Part shown: positions 8,015-19,219 of the stretch, piece after piece
Layout: every line of letters starts with the position of its first letter
How positions within the stretch are numbered: position 1 is the stretch's first letter
Assembly: GCA_003150615.1 (NCBI GenBank)
Contig: QALN01000010.1
Span: forward strand, 20,311-84,310
DNA length: 64,000 bases
Reading direction: 5' to 3'
From: Flavobacteriales bacterium
GTDB lineage: Bacteria; Bacteroidota; Bacteroidia; Flavobacteriales; UBA1820
Program-made: the position numbers and the translations under genes
Notes under the pieces: model-generated
Seen by the model: only the letters and a program-made list of their open reading frames with translations
Databases searched by the model: none
What the model was told of the DNA's origin: nothing

Positions 8015-9826
8015 TTAATTCAACGAACTCCTTTCGGCTTTTTTACGTTCGGCTTCGCCAAGGATTATTTTACGCAGACGCAGGTGATGTGGCGTTACTT
8101 CCACGTATTCGTCCTTTTGTATGTATTCGAGAGCTTCTTCGAGTGAAAATTTTACTGCCGGAGCTATTTTTGCCTTGTCGTCGGAGCCTGCAGCACGCAT
8201 ATTCGTGAGTTTCTTTTCCTTGGTTACATTTACCGTAATGTCCCCGCCGCGTGTACTCTCTCCTACTATCTGGCCTTCGTAAACGTCCTCTCCCGGATCG
8301 ACGAAAAACGTTCCACGGTCCTGAAGTTTGTCTATGGCGTAAGGAATGGTTTTCCCCTGGTCCATGGAAATAAGGGAACCGTTCTGACGACTTGGTATGG
8401 GGCCCTTGAACGGCTCGAAAGCTCTGAAACGGTGCGATATTATCGCTTCGCCGGCCGTGGCCGTAAGCACCTGATTGCGCAGGCCTATGATACCGCGCGA
8501 AGGTATATCGAAACGGCAAAGCATGCGGTCGCCCTTCGGTTCCATGCTAGTCATAGTACCTTTACGCATGGATACGAGTTCGACTGCGCGACCCGATACA
8601 TCGGCAGGAACGTCTATGGAAAGTTCCTCGACCGGTTCGCATTTCACGCCGTCTATCTCCTTTATTATAACCTGAGGCTGACCTATCTGGAGTTCGTAGC
8701 CTTCACGGCGCATGGTTTCTATCAACACCGAAAGATGCAGCACGCCGCGACCGTACACTATGAATTTATCGGCCGATACTCCCTGTTCCATCCTCATGGC
8801 CAGGTTCTTTTCAAGCTCTTTTTCAAGACGTTCGCGTATGTGACGGCTTGTCACGTATTTTCCGTCCTTCCCGAAAAACGGCGAGTCGTTTATGGTAAAG
8901 AGCATGCTCATCGTAGGCTCGTCTATATCGATTGAAGGGAGCGCTTCGGGCGCTTCGAAATCGGCAATGGTATCGCCTATCTCAAAACCTTCTATACCTG
9001 CTATGGCGCATATATCGCCCGCTACGGCCTCTTTTATACGTGCCTTGCCAAGTCCCTCAAAGGAGTAAAGCTCTTTTATCTTCGATTTTACTATGCTTCC
9101 GTCGCGTTTTACCAGACTTACGCTCATGCCTTCGCGCAGAGTTCCCCTAGTCAGCCGGCCTATGGCGATACGTCCTGTATAGTTTGAAAAGTCTATCGAG
9201 GTAATAAGCATCTGGGTATTGCCTTCGGCAATTTCCATAGGCTGTACGTTTTCGAGCACCATATCCAGAAGAGGCAACATGCTGTCGGTCGGTTTTTTAT
9301 AGTCCGTAGACATCCAACCCTGTTTTGCCGAGCCGAATATGACCGGGAAATCGAGCTGGTCGTCGTTGGCGCCCATGTTCATCATAAGGTCGAAAACGGC
9401 TTCGTGGACTTCATCGGGCGTACAGTTCTGTTTGTCTACCTTGTTTATGACCACTATCGGGTTAAGGTTCATGTCCAGCGCTTTCTGGAGCACGAAACGT
9501 GTTTGCGGCATAGGGCCTTCGAATGCGTCAACGAGCAGCAGCACGCCGTCGGCCATATTGAGTACGCGCTCCACTTCCCCGCCGAAATCGGCGTGTCCGG
9601 GAGTATCTATGATGTTTATCTTGGTGTCCTTATAGCGTACGGATACGTTTTTCGATAGAATGGTTATTCCCCGTTCGCGCTCCAGGTCGTTGTTATCGAG
9701 GATGAGCTCGCCTGCGCTCTGGTTTTCACGAAAGAGCTGGCATGCGTACAGGAGCTTGTCGACCAGGGTCGTTTTGCCATGGTCTACGTGAGCTATTATT
9801 GCAATGTTGCGTATATTGTTATGCAT
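8015..9826 (-). CDS. typA: Ribosome-associated translational GTPase TypA/BipA
   Basis: A 603-residue GTPase of the elongation-factor class that binds the ribosome and assists late assembly of the large subunit under stress or cold. The sequence shows the P-loop AHVDHGKTTLVDKLL, switch II DTPGHADFGGEV and NKVD. Domains II, III and V follow, then the BipA-specific C-terminus (GQIVGESTRGGDITVNVTKE). The length is normal. It is monocistronic. A -7-like TAACTTTG on the minus strand (complement of 9861-9868) lies 35 bases before the ATG. Confidence 0.97.
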   Translation of the reverse strand: MHNNIRNIAIIAHVDHGKTTLVDKLLYACQLFRENQSAGELILDNNDLERERGITILSKNVSVRYKDTKINIIDTPGHADFGGEVERVLNMADGVLLLVDAFEGPMPQTRFVLQKALDMNLNPIVVINKVDKQNCTPDEVHEAVFDLMMNMGANDDQLDFPVIFGSAKQGWMSTDYKKPTDSMLPLLDMVLENVQPMEIAEGNTQMLITSIDFSNYTGRIAIGRLTRGTLREGMSVSLVKRDGSIVKSKIKELYSFEGLGKARIKEAVAGDICAIAGIEGFEIGDTIADFEAPEALPSIDIDEPTMSMLFTINDSPFFGKDGKYVTSRHIRERLEKELEKNLAMRMEQGVSADKFIVYGRGVLHLSVLIETMRREGYELQIGQPQVIIKEIDGVKCEPVEELSIDVPADVSGRAVELVSMRKGTMTSMEPKGDRMLCRFDIPSRGIIGLRNQVLTATAGEAIISHRFRAFEPFKGPIPSRQNGSLISMDQGKTIPYAIDKLQDRGTFFVDPGEDVYEGQIVGESTRGGDITVNVTKEKKLTNMRAAGSDDKAKIAPAVKFSLEEALEYIQKDEYVEVTPHHLRLRKIILGEAERKKAERSSLN

Positions 9827-9925
9827 TAAAAAATGTTTTTATTTCCTTTGTTCCGAGGGGCAAAGTTACGAAAAATGCTCCAACTGTGTTTTTCTGCAAA
9901 GCATTAATTGATAAAAGCCCATCAA

Positions 9926-9957
9926 AAAAACAGGCCGCTTAAAAGCGGCCTGTTTTT
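9926..9957 (-). terminator. Intrinsic terminator of the pyrG-yidC transcript
   Basis: The stem CAGGCCGC (9931-9938) with GCGGCCTG (9945-9952) has A-runs and T-runs on both sides, so it is functional in either direction. It lies just past the yidC stop. Confidence 0.9.
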
Positions 9958-9968
9958 AAGGTGAGTAT

Positions 9969-11903
9969 CTACTTTTTACCAGAAGCGCGCCTTTGCTGGC
10001 GGTTCTGCTGCTCCTGGGCCTGTTTCATCATTTCATCCATCTTGCGCTGCCATTTGGAAGGGCCTTTTGTTTTGGCGTTCTGTTTGTTTTCCTGTATTTT
10101 GGCGTGCAGTTTGTCTTCGTTTATTATGTATTTCTTTATCACCCAGAACTGTATGATGGCTATAAGCGTGGAAACCGTATAATAATACGAAAGCCCCGAA
10201 GCTGCCGTATTGAACCACAGGAGCATCATCACCGGCATCAGGTACAGCATGAACTTCATGTTGGGCATACCGGGTTGTGACGGCTGGTCCATGCCTCCGC
10301 CTGCCATCTTCGTCTGTATGAGAAGAGTGAGTGCCATCAACAATGCAAAAAGGCTTACATGATCGCCGTAAAGCGGTATGTTGAACGGCAGGTTCAGTAT
10401 GGAGTCGTATGCCGAAAGGTCATCGGCCCACAGGAAAGACTGCCCGCGCAACTCTATCGAAGCCGGGAAGAAGCGGTACATCGCTATCAGCACCGGCATT
10501 TGTAACAATATAGGCAGACATCCGGCAAGAGGGTTCACTCCGGCCTTGGAATAGAGTTCCATAGTAGCCTGTTGTCTTTTTGCAGGATCGGCATCTTTAT
10601 ACTGCTGGTTTATAGCCTCCATTTCCGGTTTCAAAAGGCGCATCTTGGCCTGGGATTTATAACCGGAATATGTAAAGAACGACAATATGAGCTTTATCAC
10701 CAGCGTCATTATGATGATGACTATACCCATGGTAATCCCCCAGTTATAGAACAAAAGGTCGAACATCGGTATTACGAACCAGCGGTTTATCCAACCGAAA
10801 ATACCCCAGCCCAGCGGTACGAGCTCGTCTATGTTGTTGCCGTATTTTTCGAGCGTGTGGAAATGGTTGGGGCCGAAGTATAGTTTCATCGGCATGTTGA
10901 AATCGCCGTCCTGGGCTGAAAGTTCCACATTTGCAGAAAAATTCTTAGTATGCAGCGAATCGGCCGATATATCCTGCGACTTGAGCGTAGCCTTATGCAG
11001 ACCTTCGGTCAAAAGTATGGTGGAAAAGAATTGCTGCTTGAATGCAAACCACGACAAGTCATTTATCGTTTCCTCGTCCGAGCCGCCCATCGACAGATTG
11101 TCTTCCTTCTGTTTGGCTCCTTCGGCATAAGCAAGGTAGGTGTACTGGTTTTCGTATTTCAGTCCCTTTTCAGTGTGGAAAGCGTCTATGCTCCAGTCCA
11201 AGACAGGTTTCTGGCCGTTTTTGAGTATTCCGGAAAGCCCCTTGGACAAAACCGTGTAATCGAGCATGTATTCTCCTGGGCGCAGTACGTAGCGGTATTC
11301 CAGATATGCGTCTTCTGAGGCTTTCAACTTCATGGACAGCACCTGGTTTTCCCCGTCCTTTTCAACCGAAGGCTCGAAATACATATCTCGGGTGTCGAAA
11401 CGGCGGCCATCCGACGTGTAGAACGTCATATTGAAATCGGCATTACCGTCCTTTACTATGCAGAGAGGTTTTTTCCAATACGTGTCGTACTTTTTGAGCG
11501 TGACTTCTGACGGTACGCCGCCTTTGTTGGCCACGGAAATAATGAGTACATCGTTTTCTATGGTGGTAGCTTCTTTGCCGTTAGCGGCTGAAGGCAATGT
11601 TCCCGAATATGCGAAATCTCCGAATGCACGCACCAAAGCAGGCGAAATACCGGCAGAATCGCCCAGGAGGGTATCGGCTGCGGCCGAGGCAATGGCTTTC
11701 AAATCCAGAGTATCGGCTTTTTCGGCGGCTTCCTTTGCCTGTCTCTCGGCTTCGAGGCGGACAGCCTCTGCCCTTTTAGCCTCCTGTTCCTCCGCCGAAG
11801 GCATTGTAAACCATATATAACCGATGAAAAGCGCACCCAAAAGCGCGAAACTTATCAGTGAACCTGTTCCGGAATTGGAGTTGTTGTCTTGTCCTAACAG
11901 CAT
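9969..11903 (-). CDS. yidC: Membrane protein insertase YidC
   Basis: A 644-residue inner-membrane insertase that works with or without SecYEG. One N-terminal membrane helix (ISFALLGALFIGYIWF) is followed by an Ala/Glu-rich linker and the large periplasmic P1 domain typical of Gram-negative YidC. The conserved five-helix core starts near residue 355 (NWGITMGIVIIIMTLVIKLI), with the positively charged loop around KMRLLKPEMEAI and the hydrophobic hairpin AGCLPILLQMPVLIAMYRF. The C-terminus is long and basic, as in other Bacteroidota, and should contact ribosomes. It lies 58 bases after pyrG and is probably cotranscribed with it. Confidence 0.97.
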   Translation of the reverse strand: MLLGQDNNSNSGTGSLISFALLGALFIGYIWFTMPSAEEQEAKRAEAVRLEAERQAKEAAEKADTLDLKAIASAAADTLLGDSAGISPALVRAFGDFAYSGTLPSAANGKEATTIENDVLIISVANKGGVPSEVTLKKYDTYWKKPLCIVKDGNADFNMTFYTSDGRRFDTRDMYFEPSVEKDGENQVLSMKLKASEDAYLEYRYVLRPGEYMLDYTVLSKGLSGILKNGQKPVLDWSIDAFHTEKGLKYENQYTYLAYAEGAKQKEDNLSMGGSDEETINDLSWFAFKQQFFSTILLTEGLHKATLKSQDISADSLHTKNFSANVELSAQDGDFNMPMKLYFGPNHFHTLEKYGNNIDELVPLGWGIFGWINRWFVIPMFDLLFYNWGITMGIVIIIMTLVIKLILSFFTYSGYKSQAKMRLLKPEMEAINQQYKDADPAKRQQATMELYSKAGVNPLAGCLPILLQMPVLIAMYRFFPASIELRGQSFLWADDLSAYDSILNLPFNIPLYGDHVSLFALLMALTLLIQTKMAGGGMDQPSQPGMPNMKFMLYLMPVMMLLWFNTAASGLSYYYTVSTLIAIIQFWVIKKYIINEDKLHAKIQENKQNAKTKGPSKWQRKMDEMMKQAQEQQNRQQRRASGKK

Positions 11904-11961
11904 CTAAAATCTATTTTTCTGTATTTATAAATTCGTTTCTTTGCCCGCAAAAGACGGGATA

Positions 11962-13620
<1,659 letters not shown>

Positions 13621-13671
13621 TCATATCCCGCCCGGACGACACTTTTGTTCACATTAAAAAGAGACTGTCTT

Positions 13672-13971
13672 TCAAGCGAAAAACACGATGTAAACCAGTG
13701 CGAAAAACAGAAGAGTTACGGCAAAGGCCTTGAAATTGGAACCCATAACGTTCCTTATGGCCGCAACGGACACTTTTTTCGTGGTAAAAAGTATCATCAT
13801 GCCGGTAAAAAGCGACAGGAAAAAAGCACCGAAAATTATATACGGAATTACCGCCAGTATCCATTTGCCTACCGATGCCCATACCACGAGCGTTATCAGG
13901 GCAAGCGATGTGAAATAGCTGAACACACCGAAGTATTTTTTCCCGGTAATGCTTTTTTCCTGCTCATCCAT
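13672..13971 (-). CDS. Small integral membrane protein of unknown function
   Basis: A 99-residue protein with about three hydrophobic segments: SYFTSLALITLVVWASVG, AVIPYIIFGAFFLSLFTGMM and FAVTLLFFALVYIVFFA. A charged N-terminus (MDEQEKSITGKKYF) precedes them. Its start lies 4 bases after the E1 fusion gene's stop, so the two are almost certainly cotranscribed and perhaps translationally coupled. I see no family motif, and a link to 2-oxoacid metabolism is not implied by the sequence alone. Confidence 0.7.
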   Translation of the reverse strand: MDEQEKSITGKKYFGVFSYFTSLALITLVVWASVGKWILAVIPYIIFGAFFLSLFTGMMILFTTKKVSVAAIRNVMGSNFKAFAVTLLFFALVYIVFFA

Positions 13972-13975
13972 TTTT

Positions 13976-16336
13976 TTAATATTTGGAAGGATTGGATTCG
14001 TGCATCATTGCCAATATGCCTTCAGCGATATCATCGACGTTAGGTTTGGCATAATAATCACCGTCGTCGGCATACGTCGTACGATGGGCTTTGGCCGTTA
14101 TCAGCAGCGGTTTGCTGTCGAGCCAGCGGTATCCGTCCTGCGAGTTCATTACGTTGTCAAGTATGTAGGCCGAGGCCCCGCCGGGAACGTCCTCGTCGGC
14201 AATGACAAGACGTCCTGTTTTTTTCAGGCTGTTTCCTATCACGTGCGTCAGATCCAACGGCAGGAGCGACTGCACGTCTATAAGTTCGACGTTTATGCCA
14301 AGGCTTTCCAGTTCGCGCGCGGCTTTTTCAGCCACTGCAAAAGTAGACCCGTAGGATACGAGCGTCACGTCAGCGCCTTGTTTGACTACTTCGGCTACAC
14401 CTATCGGCGTGCGCAATTCTGACAGGTTTGATGGCATTTTTTCCTTTTTGCGGTAGCCGTTTAGATTTTCCACCACAAGCGCCGGAGTGTCCACATCGAG
14501 CAATGAGTTGTAAAAACCTGCCGCTTTTGTCATATTGCGTGGTACGAGTACGTACATGCCTCTGAGCAAATGTACGAGCGCCCCCATCGGAGAGCCCGAA
14601 TGCCATATCCCTTCGAGGCGGTGTCCCCTGGTACGTATTATGGCCGGTGCTTTCTGGCGTCCGGCAGTGCGGAAACGCAGCGATGCGAGGTCGTCGCTCA
14701 TCGTCTGCAAACCGTAAAGTATATAATCTAAATACTGTATTTCAGCTATGGGACGCAGGCCGCGCATGGACAACCCTATGGCCTGCCCTATTATCGTTGC
14801 TTCGCGTATGCCGGTATCCGACACCCGTGTCTGTCCGTATTTCGCTTGCATGCCTTCCATACCCTGATTCACGTCGCCGATATGGCCGGTGTCCTCGCCG
14901 AAAGTAAGCACTTCGGGATGCGAGGCGAATATGAGATCGAAATTGTCGCGCAGGATTATGCGCCCGTCCACATCCTGTGCATCGGGAGCGTAAACCGGTT
15001 TTACATCAGGCGACTGTGCACCTGTTTTATCGGACTGGCTGTACAAGTGAGTTCCGTAACGCTGTTCGTTTCCCTCAGATACCTTGTCTATCCATTTTTT
15101 TAGCGCATCCCTTGCCGGTATATGTTCCGCAGCTGTCATGCGCATGACACGCCTGGCCAGGGAAAGGCCGTCCTTGCGGAAAAGCGGCATTATGATATCC
15201 AAGGCCCCCGATGCCGCGTTTATATCGTCCTTGTGTGCGGAGGAAGAAGCTATTTCGGCCGTTATCGGCGCCATTACGGCTTTCCATGCGGCGTTCTTTT
15301 CATCGCGGACGTATTTTACAGCTTTATCTTCCAATGTTTTGAGTTCGTCATCCGTCGCTATGCCGCTCTCGGTTATCCACTGGCGCATCTTCACATTGCA
15401 GTCGAACTCGGATTCCCATTGCAGGCGTTCAGGTGATTTGTACCTGGTATGTGAGCCGGATGTTGAGTGTCCCTGCGGCTGTGTCAGTTCGGTTACGTGT
15501 ACCAGCACCGGAACGCTTTCCTCACGGGCCGTCGCCTCGGCTTTGCGGTAAGCATCGACAAGCGCGGGATAATCCCAGCCTTTGACAGTAATTATCTCTA
15601 TACCGTTTTTTTCAGGTGTGCGGCGGAACCCCTCCATCGCTTCCGATATGTTTTCCTTTGTAGTCTGGTATTCACTGGGAACGGAAATACCGTAACCGTC
15701 GTCCCATACGGACACGACCATCGGAAGCTGCATGACGGCGGCTGCGTTCATAGTTTCCCAGAAATGGCCTTCGGATGTGGATGCGTTGCCTATCGTTCCG
15801 AAAGCCACCTCCCGCCCGTCATTAGAGAACAGGCCGTTGTCTTTCAACTCAGGTACATCACGATATACTTTCGAGGCTTGCGCCAGTCCCGTAAGGCGCG
15901 GCATCTGCCCGGCGGTGGACGATATGTCGGATGCCGAATTGTACTGTGCGGTCTGGTCTTTCCACGACCCGTCGGGGTTTACGAGCGGAGTGGAAAAATG
16001 GTTCACCATCTGACGTCCGCCGGCGAAAGGTTCGGCTTCGATGTTCGTATCGGCATAAAGCGCGGAAAACATGTTGGATGGTTTCATCAATCCTTTGGCC
16101 AGCATGAACGTCTGGTCGCGGTAATATCCTGAGCGGAAATCGCCCTTTCGGAACACTTTCGCCATAGCTATCTGAGGCAATTCCTTGCCGTCGCCGAAAA
16201 TACCGAATTTGGCGCGCCCGCCAAGCACTTCCCGGCGTCCGGTAAGGCTCATATTCCGGCTTACCAGAGCCGTATAATAGTCGTCCAGCACCTCTTTTTT
16301 GTATTGTGCCGCAGGAATTATTTTTTCGTTTTCCAT
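13976..16336 (-). CDS. 2-oxoacid dehydrogenase E1, alpha and beta subunits fused
   Basis: A 786-residue thiamine-diphosphate enzyme that decarboxylates a 2-oxoacid and passes the acyl group to E2 lipoate. Residues about 1-400 are the alpha part (GDGKELPQIAM, then GNASTSEGHFWETMNAAAV and WDDGYGISVPSEY). Residues about 455-786 are the beta part (LTFGEDTGHIGDVNQGMEG, AEIQYLDYILYGLQTM, VIADEDVPGGASAYILD). Such fusions are common in Bacteroidota and are usually assigned to branched-chain 2-oxoacids. E2 and E3 are not nearby, so the substrate is inferred. In strict anaerobes 2-oxoacid:ferredoxin oxidoreductases often dominate, so this enzyme may serve branched-chain acyl-CoA supply for lipids. A TATCTTTG box (complement of 16398-16405) lies upstream. 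Confidence 0.88.
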   Translation of the reverse strand: MENEKIIPAAQYKKEVLDDYYTALVSRNMSLTGRREVLGGRAKFGIFGDGKELPQIAMAKVFRKGDFRSGYYRDQTFMLAKGLMKPSNMFSALYADTNIEAEPFAGGRQMVNHFSTPLVNPDGSWKDQTAQYNSASDISSTAGQMPRLTGLAQASKVYRDVPELKDNGLFSNDGREVAFGTIGNASTSEGHFWETMNAAAVMQLPMVVSVWDDGYGISVPSEYQTTKENISEAMEGFRRTPEKNGIEIITVKGWDYPALVDAYRKAEATAREESVPVLVHVTELTQPQGHSTSGSHTRYKSPERLQWESEFDCNVKMRQWITESGIATDDELKTLEDKAVKYVRDEKNAAWKAVMAPITAEIASSSAHKDDINAASGALDIIMPLFRKDGLSLARRVMRMTAAEHIPARDALKKWIDKVSEGNEQRYGTHLYSQSDKTGAQSPDVKPVYAPDAQDVDGRIILRDNFDLIFASHPEVLTFGEDTGHIGDVNQGMEGMQAKYGQTRVSDTGIREATIIGQAIGLSMRGLRPIAEIQYLDYILYGLQTMSDDLASLRFRTAGRQKAPAIIRTRGHRLEGIWHSGSPMGALVHLLRGMYVLVPRNMTKAAGFYNSLLDVDTPALVVENLNGYRKKEKMPSNLSELRTPIGVAEVVKQGADVTLVSYGSTFAVAEKAARELESLGINVELIDVQSLLPLDLTHVIGNSLKKTGRLVIADEDVPGGASAYILDNVMNSQDGYRWLDSKPLLITAKAHRTTYADDGDYYAKPNVDDIAEGILAMMHESNPSKY

Positions 16337-16462
16337 ATTTTTTAGCTTTTACACTTCGGATTTATCAAAAATGAGGCTGAAAAAGCCTTTCTTTCTACAA
16401 AGATAACAATTTATGCATATGTCTATCCTCTCATGCGGTTATTTAATTTTACTTTAACGGCT

Positions 16463-16493
16463 GAAAAAAAGCCCCGGCGCAACGCGCCGGGGC
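16463..16493 (-). terminator. Strong intrinsic terminator of the C1 peptidase pair
   Basis: On the minus strand, a 10-bp GC stem (16471-16480 with 16484-16493, 3-base loop) is followed by seven Ts (complement of 16464-16470). Confidence 0.92.
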
Positions 16494-16529
16494 AGAAATT
16501 TCACATATGCTGCCGTTTCACGGGAATAG

Positions 16530-17672
16530 CTATCTCAATTTGCCTTTCACATCGGAAGGCACACCGTCCTTATGCAGGACGATGCATATCGTCTTGTAAC
16601 GCACGTAAGCCTCGCTGACGTAATACATTCCGGAAAAACCCTTTTCCGTTCCCCAGGAATTTTTGACTATATAATATTTCTTGCCGTTCACATCGCGTGC
16701 GATGCCGGTTATGTGCATGGCATGGTCATCCACCGTCGAATAATCGTCGAATGCCTGCTGACGCATCTGTTCGGTTATTTCCTTTTCGGGTTTCGGGCCG
16801 TCGAAAAGAAGCGAGTCCTTCGGGTCTTGCGGCACCACGGCTATGCCAAGAGGCACGGAAAAACCGTCTTCGGTCATGTCGGCCGACCACATGGCCGTAT
16901 ATCCGTTATCAAGGGCGTAATCGAGCGTACGCATCATATCGTCCAGAGGAATGTTATAGTATTTCTCCCATGTCCAGTTATCCGGCACAAGCAAATGCGA
17001 CTTCTTATAATAAGGCTCATAAGTCCAAGACATGAAATACATATAGTCCGACGGATTTATACCTACAACCTTGTCTGCAAAAGTCCGCGGCGTGTACTTC
17101 TTGCCCCGATACGTGAATTCGGAAGGAAGTTCGCCCAGATAACGGTCCAGTATGCCGTCGAAACCTTTTTTCCAGTCCCCGCGTATGACTCTGGATGCGA
17201 CTACGCTCTTTACATAAGCGGACAACGCTTTGTGCAGTTCTCCGTGGTCGTTGGCCGTTTCGCTGCCAGTAAGCCCCATATACGCCTCCTGCGGCATAGC
17301 TCCGTACATGCGTATCACGTCAAGCACGTCCGTACCCTCTCCTCCGGGTGAAAACGGCATGTTGCCGTGCATACGGACATATTTGTCGGCTTTTCCCTGA
17401 TAGGCTTTGTATGCTACGTACATCTCGGACAAATCGACCGGTTTTTTGCCCATGCGGAGCATCTCGGACTCGACGAACGATATACCGGCATAGTCCCAGC
17501 ACGTGCCGGATTTAGCCTGGTCTTTTACAGGAGTGACAGGAAGCGACTTTACGGCAGCAAATCCGAATTTTTCCTTCCACTGCTTCTGGGTGGCTGTGTC
17601 GGCTTTCTGTGCCGCCAGAGTAAACGGGAAAAATGCCGCCATAAACAAAGCGGCGAATACATGTTTTTCCAT
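16530..17672 (-). CDS. Papain-like (C1) cysteine peptidase, aminopeptidase C type, copy 2
   Basis: A 380-residue secreted cysteine peptidase. A signal peptide ends near LAAQ. The catalytic set of papain-fold enzymes is complete: Gln and Cys in DQAKSGTCWDYAG (Gln six before Cys), His in DDHAMHITGIARD, and Asn in VKNSWGTEKGFSG. The layout resembles the bleomycin hydrolase/PepC group as found in Bacteroidota, but it is shorter than cytosolic PepC and is exported. It lies 19 bases after a close paralogue, showing tandem duplication and one transcript. Likely role is trimming peptides in the periplasm or at the surface. I infer no self-processing propeptide, because the mature domain begins soon after the signal. 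Confidence 0.88.
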   Translation of the reverse strand: MEKHVFAALFMAAFFPFTLAAQKADTATQKQWKEKFGFAAVKSLPVTPVKDQAKSGTCWDYAGISFVESEMLRMGKKPVDLSEMYVAYKAYQGKADKYVRMHGNMPFSPGGEGTDVLDVIRMYGAMPQEAYMGLTGSETANDHGELHKALSAYVKSVVASRVIRGDWKKGFDGILDRYLGELPSEFTYRGKKYTPRTFADKVVGINPSDYMYFMSWTYEPYYKKSHLLVPDNWTWEKYYNIPLDDMMRTLDYALDNGYTAMWSADMTEDGFSVPLGIAVVPQDPKDSLLFDGPKPEKEITEQMRQQAFDDYSTVDDHAMHITGIARDVNGKKYYIVKNSWGTEKGFSGMYYVSEAYVRYKTICIVLHKDGVPSDVKGKLR

Positions 17673-17691
17673 GACGTAATTTCAGTGTGTT

Positions 17692-18849
17692 TTATTTGAG
17701 TTTTTTAGTTATGTCGTCCGGAACGCCGTCCTTATGCAATATTATCGACGTGGTTTTGTAGCGCACGTAAGCCTCGCTCACATATACCATGCCGCCGTCG
17801 CGTCCGCGTTCGGTACCCCAGGAATTTTTCACCAGATAGTATTTTTTACCGTTCTGGTCTTTCGCCGTACCTATTATGTGCATTCCGTGGTCATCCTGTG
17901 TGGTATAATCGTCGAATGCCTGCTGGCGCATCTGTTCGGTTATTTCTTTCTCCGGTTTAGGGCCGTCGAGCATGTCCTCGGCTTCTATCTGAGGCACTAC
18001 CCCCACGCCCAGTTTTGACGAAAATCCTTTTTCGGACACGTCGGCCGCCCACAGTATGGTGTAACCGTTGTCCAGCGCGTGGTCTATCGTACGCATCATA
18101 TCGTCCAGAGGTATGTTATAAAACTTTTCCCATGCCCAGTTGTCCGGTACGAGAAGTTGTATTTTTTCATAATACGGCTCACAGGCCCACGAGGTGATGT
18201 AAATATAATCGTCGGGATTTATACCCACCACTTTGTCGGCAAATGTGCGCGGGGTGTATTTTTTCCCCTGATAAGTAAACTCCTGAGGCAGGGAACCGAG
18301 ATAAGCGTCGAGTATGCCGTCGAAACCTTTTTTCCAATCCCCGCGTATGACTTTGGACGAAGCTACCTCCTTAACGTATTCGGCCAGCTTTTTATCCATT
18401 TCGTTATGGTTGTTCGTGGTTTCGCCGGGAATAAGTCCTTCATACACTTCCTGGGGGACTATTCCGTATTTGCGTATCACGTCGAACACGTCGGAGCCTT
18501 CCGCCCCTGGAGCGAATGTGAGGTTCCCGTGCAGGCGCACGTATTTGTCGGCTTTGTCCTGGTACACTTTGTACACTACGAACATCTCGGCAAGGTCGGC
18601 TGGTTTCTTACCCATGCGCAGCATTTCCGATTCGATGAGCGAAAGGCCGGAATATGACCAGCACGTGGACGATTTAGCCTGGTTTTTGACGTCCGTGGCA
18701 GGCAATTTCTTATCTACTGCGAACTGGAATTTTTCCTTCGCCGCCTCGTCGCCCTGACTGGTTTTGGCTACGAGGTTTTCCTGAGCGAAAGACACGAGGC
18801 TCATAAGGACAAATGCCCACAGAGCCAGCATACGGCGTAATTTTACCAT
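17692..18849 (-). CDS. Papain-like (C1) cysteine peptidase, aminopeptidase C type, copy 1
   Basis: A 385-residue paralogue of the next gene downstream, alike along the whole length (for example SEMLRMGKKP, VIRGDWKKGFDGILD, VPDNW, NIPLDDMMRT in both). A signal peptide ends near VSFAQ. Catalytic residues are present: NQAKSSTCWSYSG, DDHGMHIIGTAKD and VKNSWGTERGRDG. Differences cluster in the N-terminal 35 residues and in a loop before the conserved GPKPEKEITEQMRQQAFDDY. Both copies keep all catalytic residues, so neither is a pseudogene. This copy is promoter-proximal; a TACTTTTG box (complement of 18940-18947) lies about 90 bases upstream. Confidence 0.88.
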   Translation of the reverse strand: MVKLRRMLALWAFVLMSLVSFAQENLVAKTSQGDEAAKEKFQFAVDKKLPATDVKNQAKSSTCWSYSGLSLIESEMLRMGKKPADLAEMFVVYKVYQDKADKYVRLHGNLTFAPGAEGSDVFDVIRKYGIVPQEVYEGLIPGETTNNHNEMDKKLAEYVKEVASSKVIRGDWKKGFDGILDAYLGSLPQEFTYQGKKYTPRTFADKVVGINPDDYIYITSWACEPYYEKIQLLVPDNWAWEKFYNIPLDDMMRTIDHALDNGYTILWAADVSEKGFSSKLGVGVVPQIEAEDMLDGPKPEKEITEQMRQQAFDDYTTQDDHGMHIIGTAKDQNGKKYYLVKNSWGTERGRDGGMVYVSEAYVRYKTTSIILHKDGVPDDITKKLK

Positions 18850-19219
18850 TTTTATTGTGCTTAAATGCTTTTGGTTATGTATATTGTGTTTATAAATTTC
18901 CGTATAAATAAATCATACAGCCGCCAAAACGGCAACGTACAAAAGTAATGAAAAAAACATATACCGGCGGGATATGTCACCTGAAAAAGCCCGGCATGTG
19001 CACGGCGGCACGCCGTCACGGAACCTTAACAACGATAATAATACGACGGAAATAATTACATTTGCACAGTACGGGAGTCGCGCCTGACTATTTGAAAATG
19101 CCATGGCATAAGCCATATTTTAGCAATATGGGATGTACCTCGGAATAGCTCAAGCGAGCTTGGCTCTTCTCCCCGCATTCGCTATATTTGCACGGTAAAC
19201 AAAAAAAAATCACGACCTG
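18850..19219. other. Divergent intergenic region, 370 bases
   Basis: It separates the C1 peptidases (minus) from rlmD (plus). It contains the minus-strand TACTTTTG box (complement of 18940-18947), a possible plus-strand TACATTTG (19057-19064) and the rlmD promoter at 19160-19190. A 67-codon minus-strand frame at 18913-19116 overlaps these signals and is not accepted as a gene. Confidence 0.6.
19160..19190 (+). promoter_or_regulatory. Promoter of the rlmD operon
   Basis: TTG (19160-19162), exactly 20 bases, then TATATTTG (19183-19190) is a full Bacteroidota consensus. The expected transcript start is near 19197, about 23 bases before the ATG. Confidence 0.8.

Noticed and set aside
18913..19116. 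67-codon minus-strand frame upstream of the C1 peptidases
   Set aside because: It overlaps promoter elements on both strands and has no family-like sequence.
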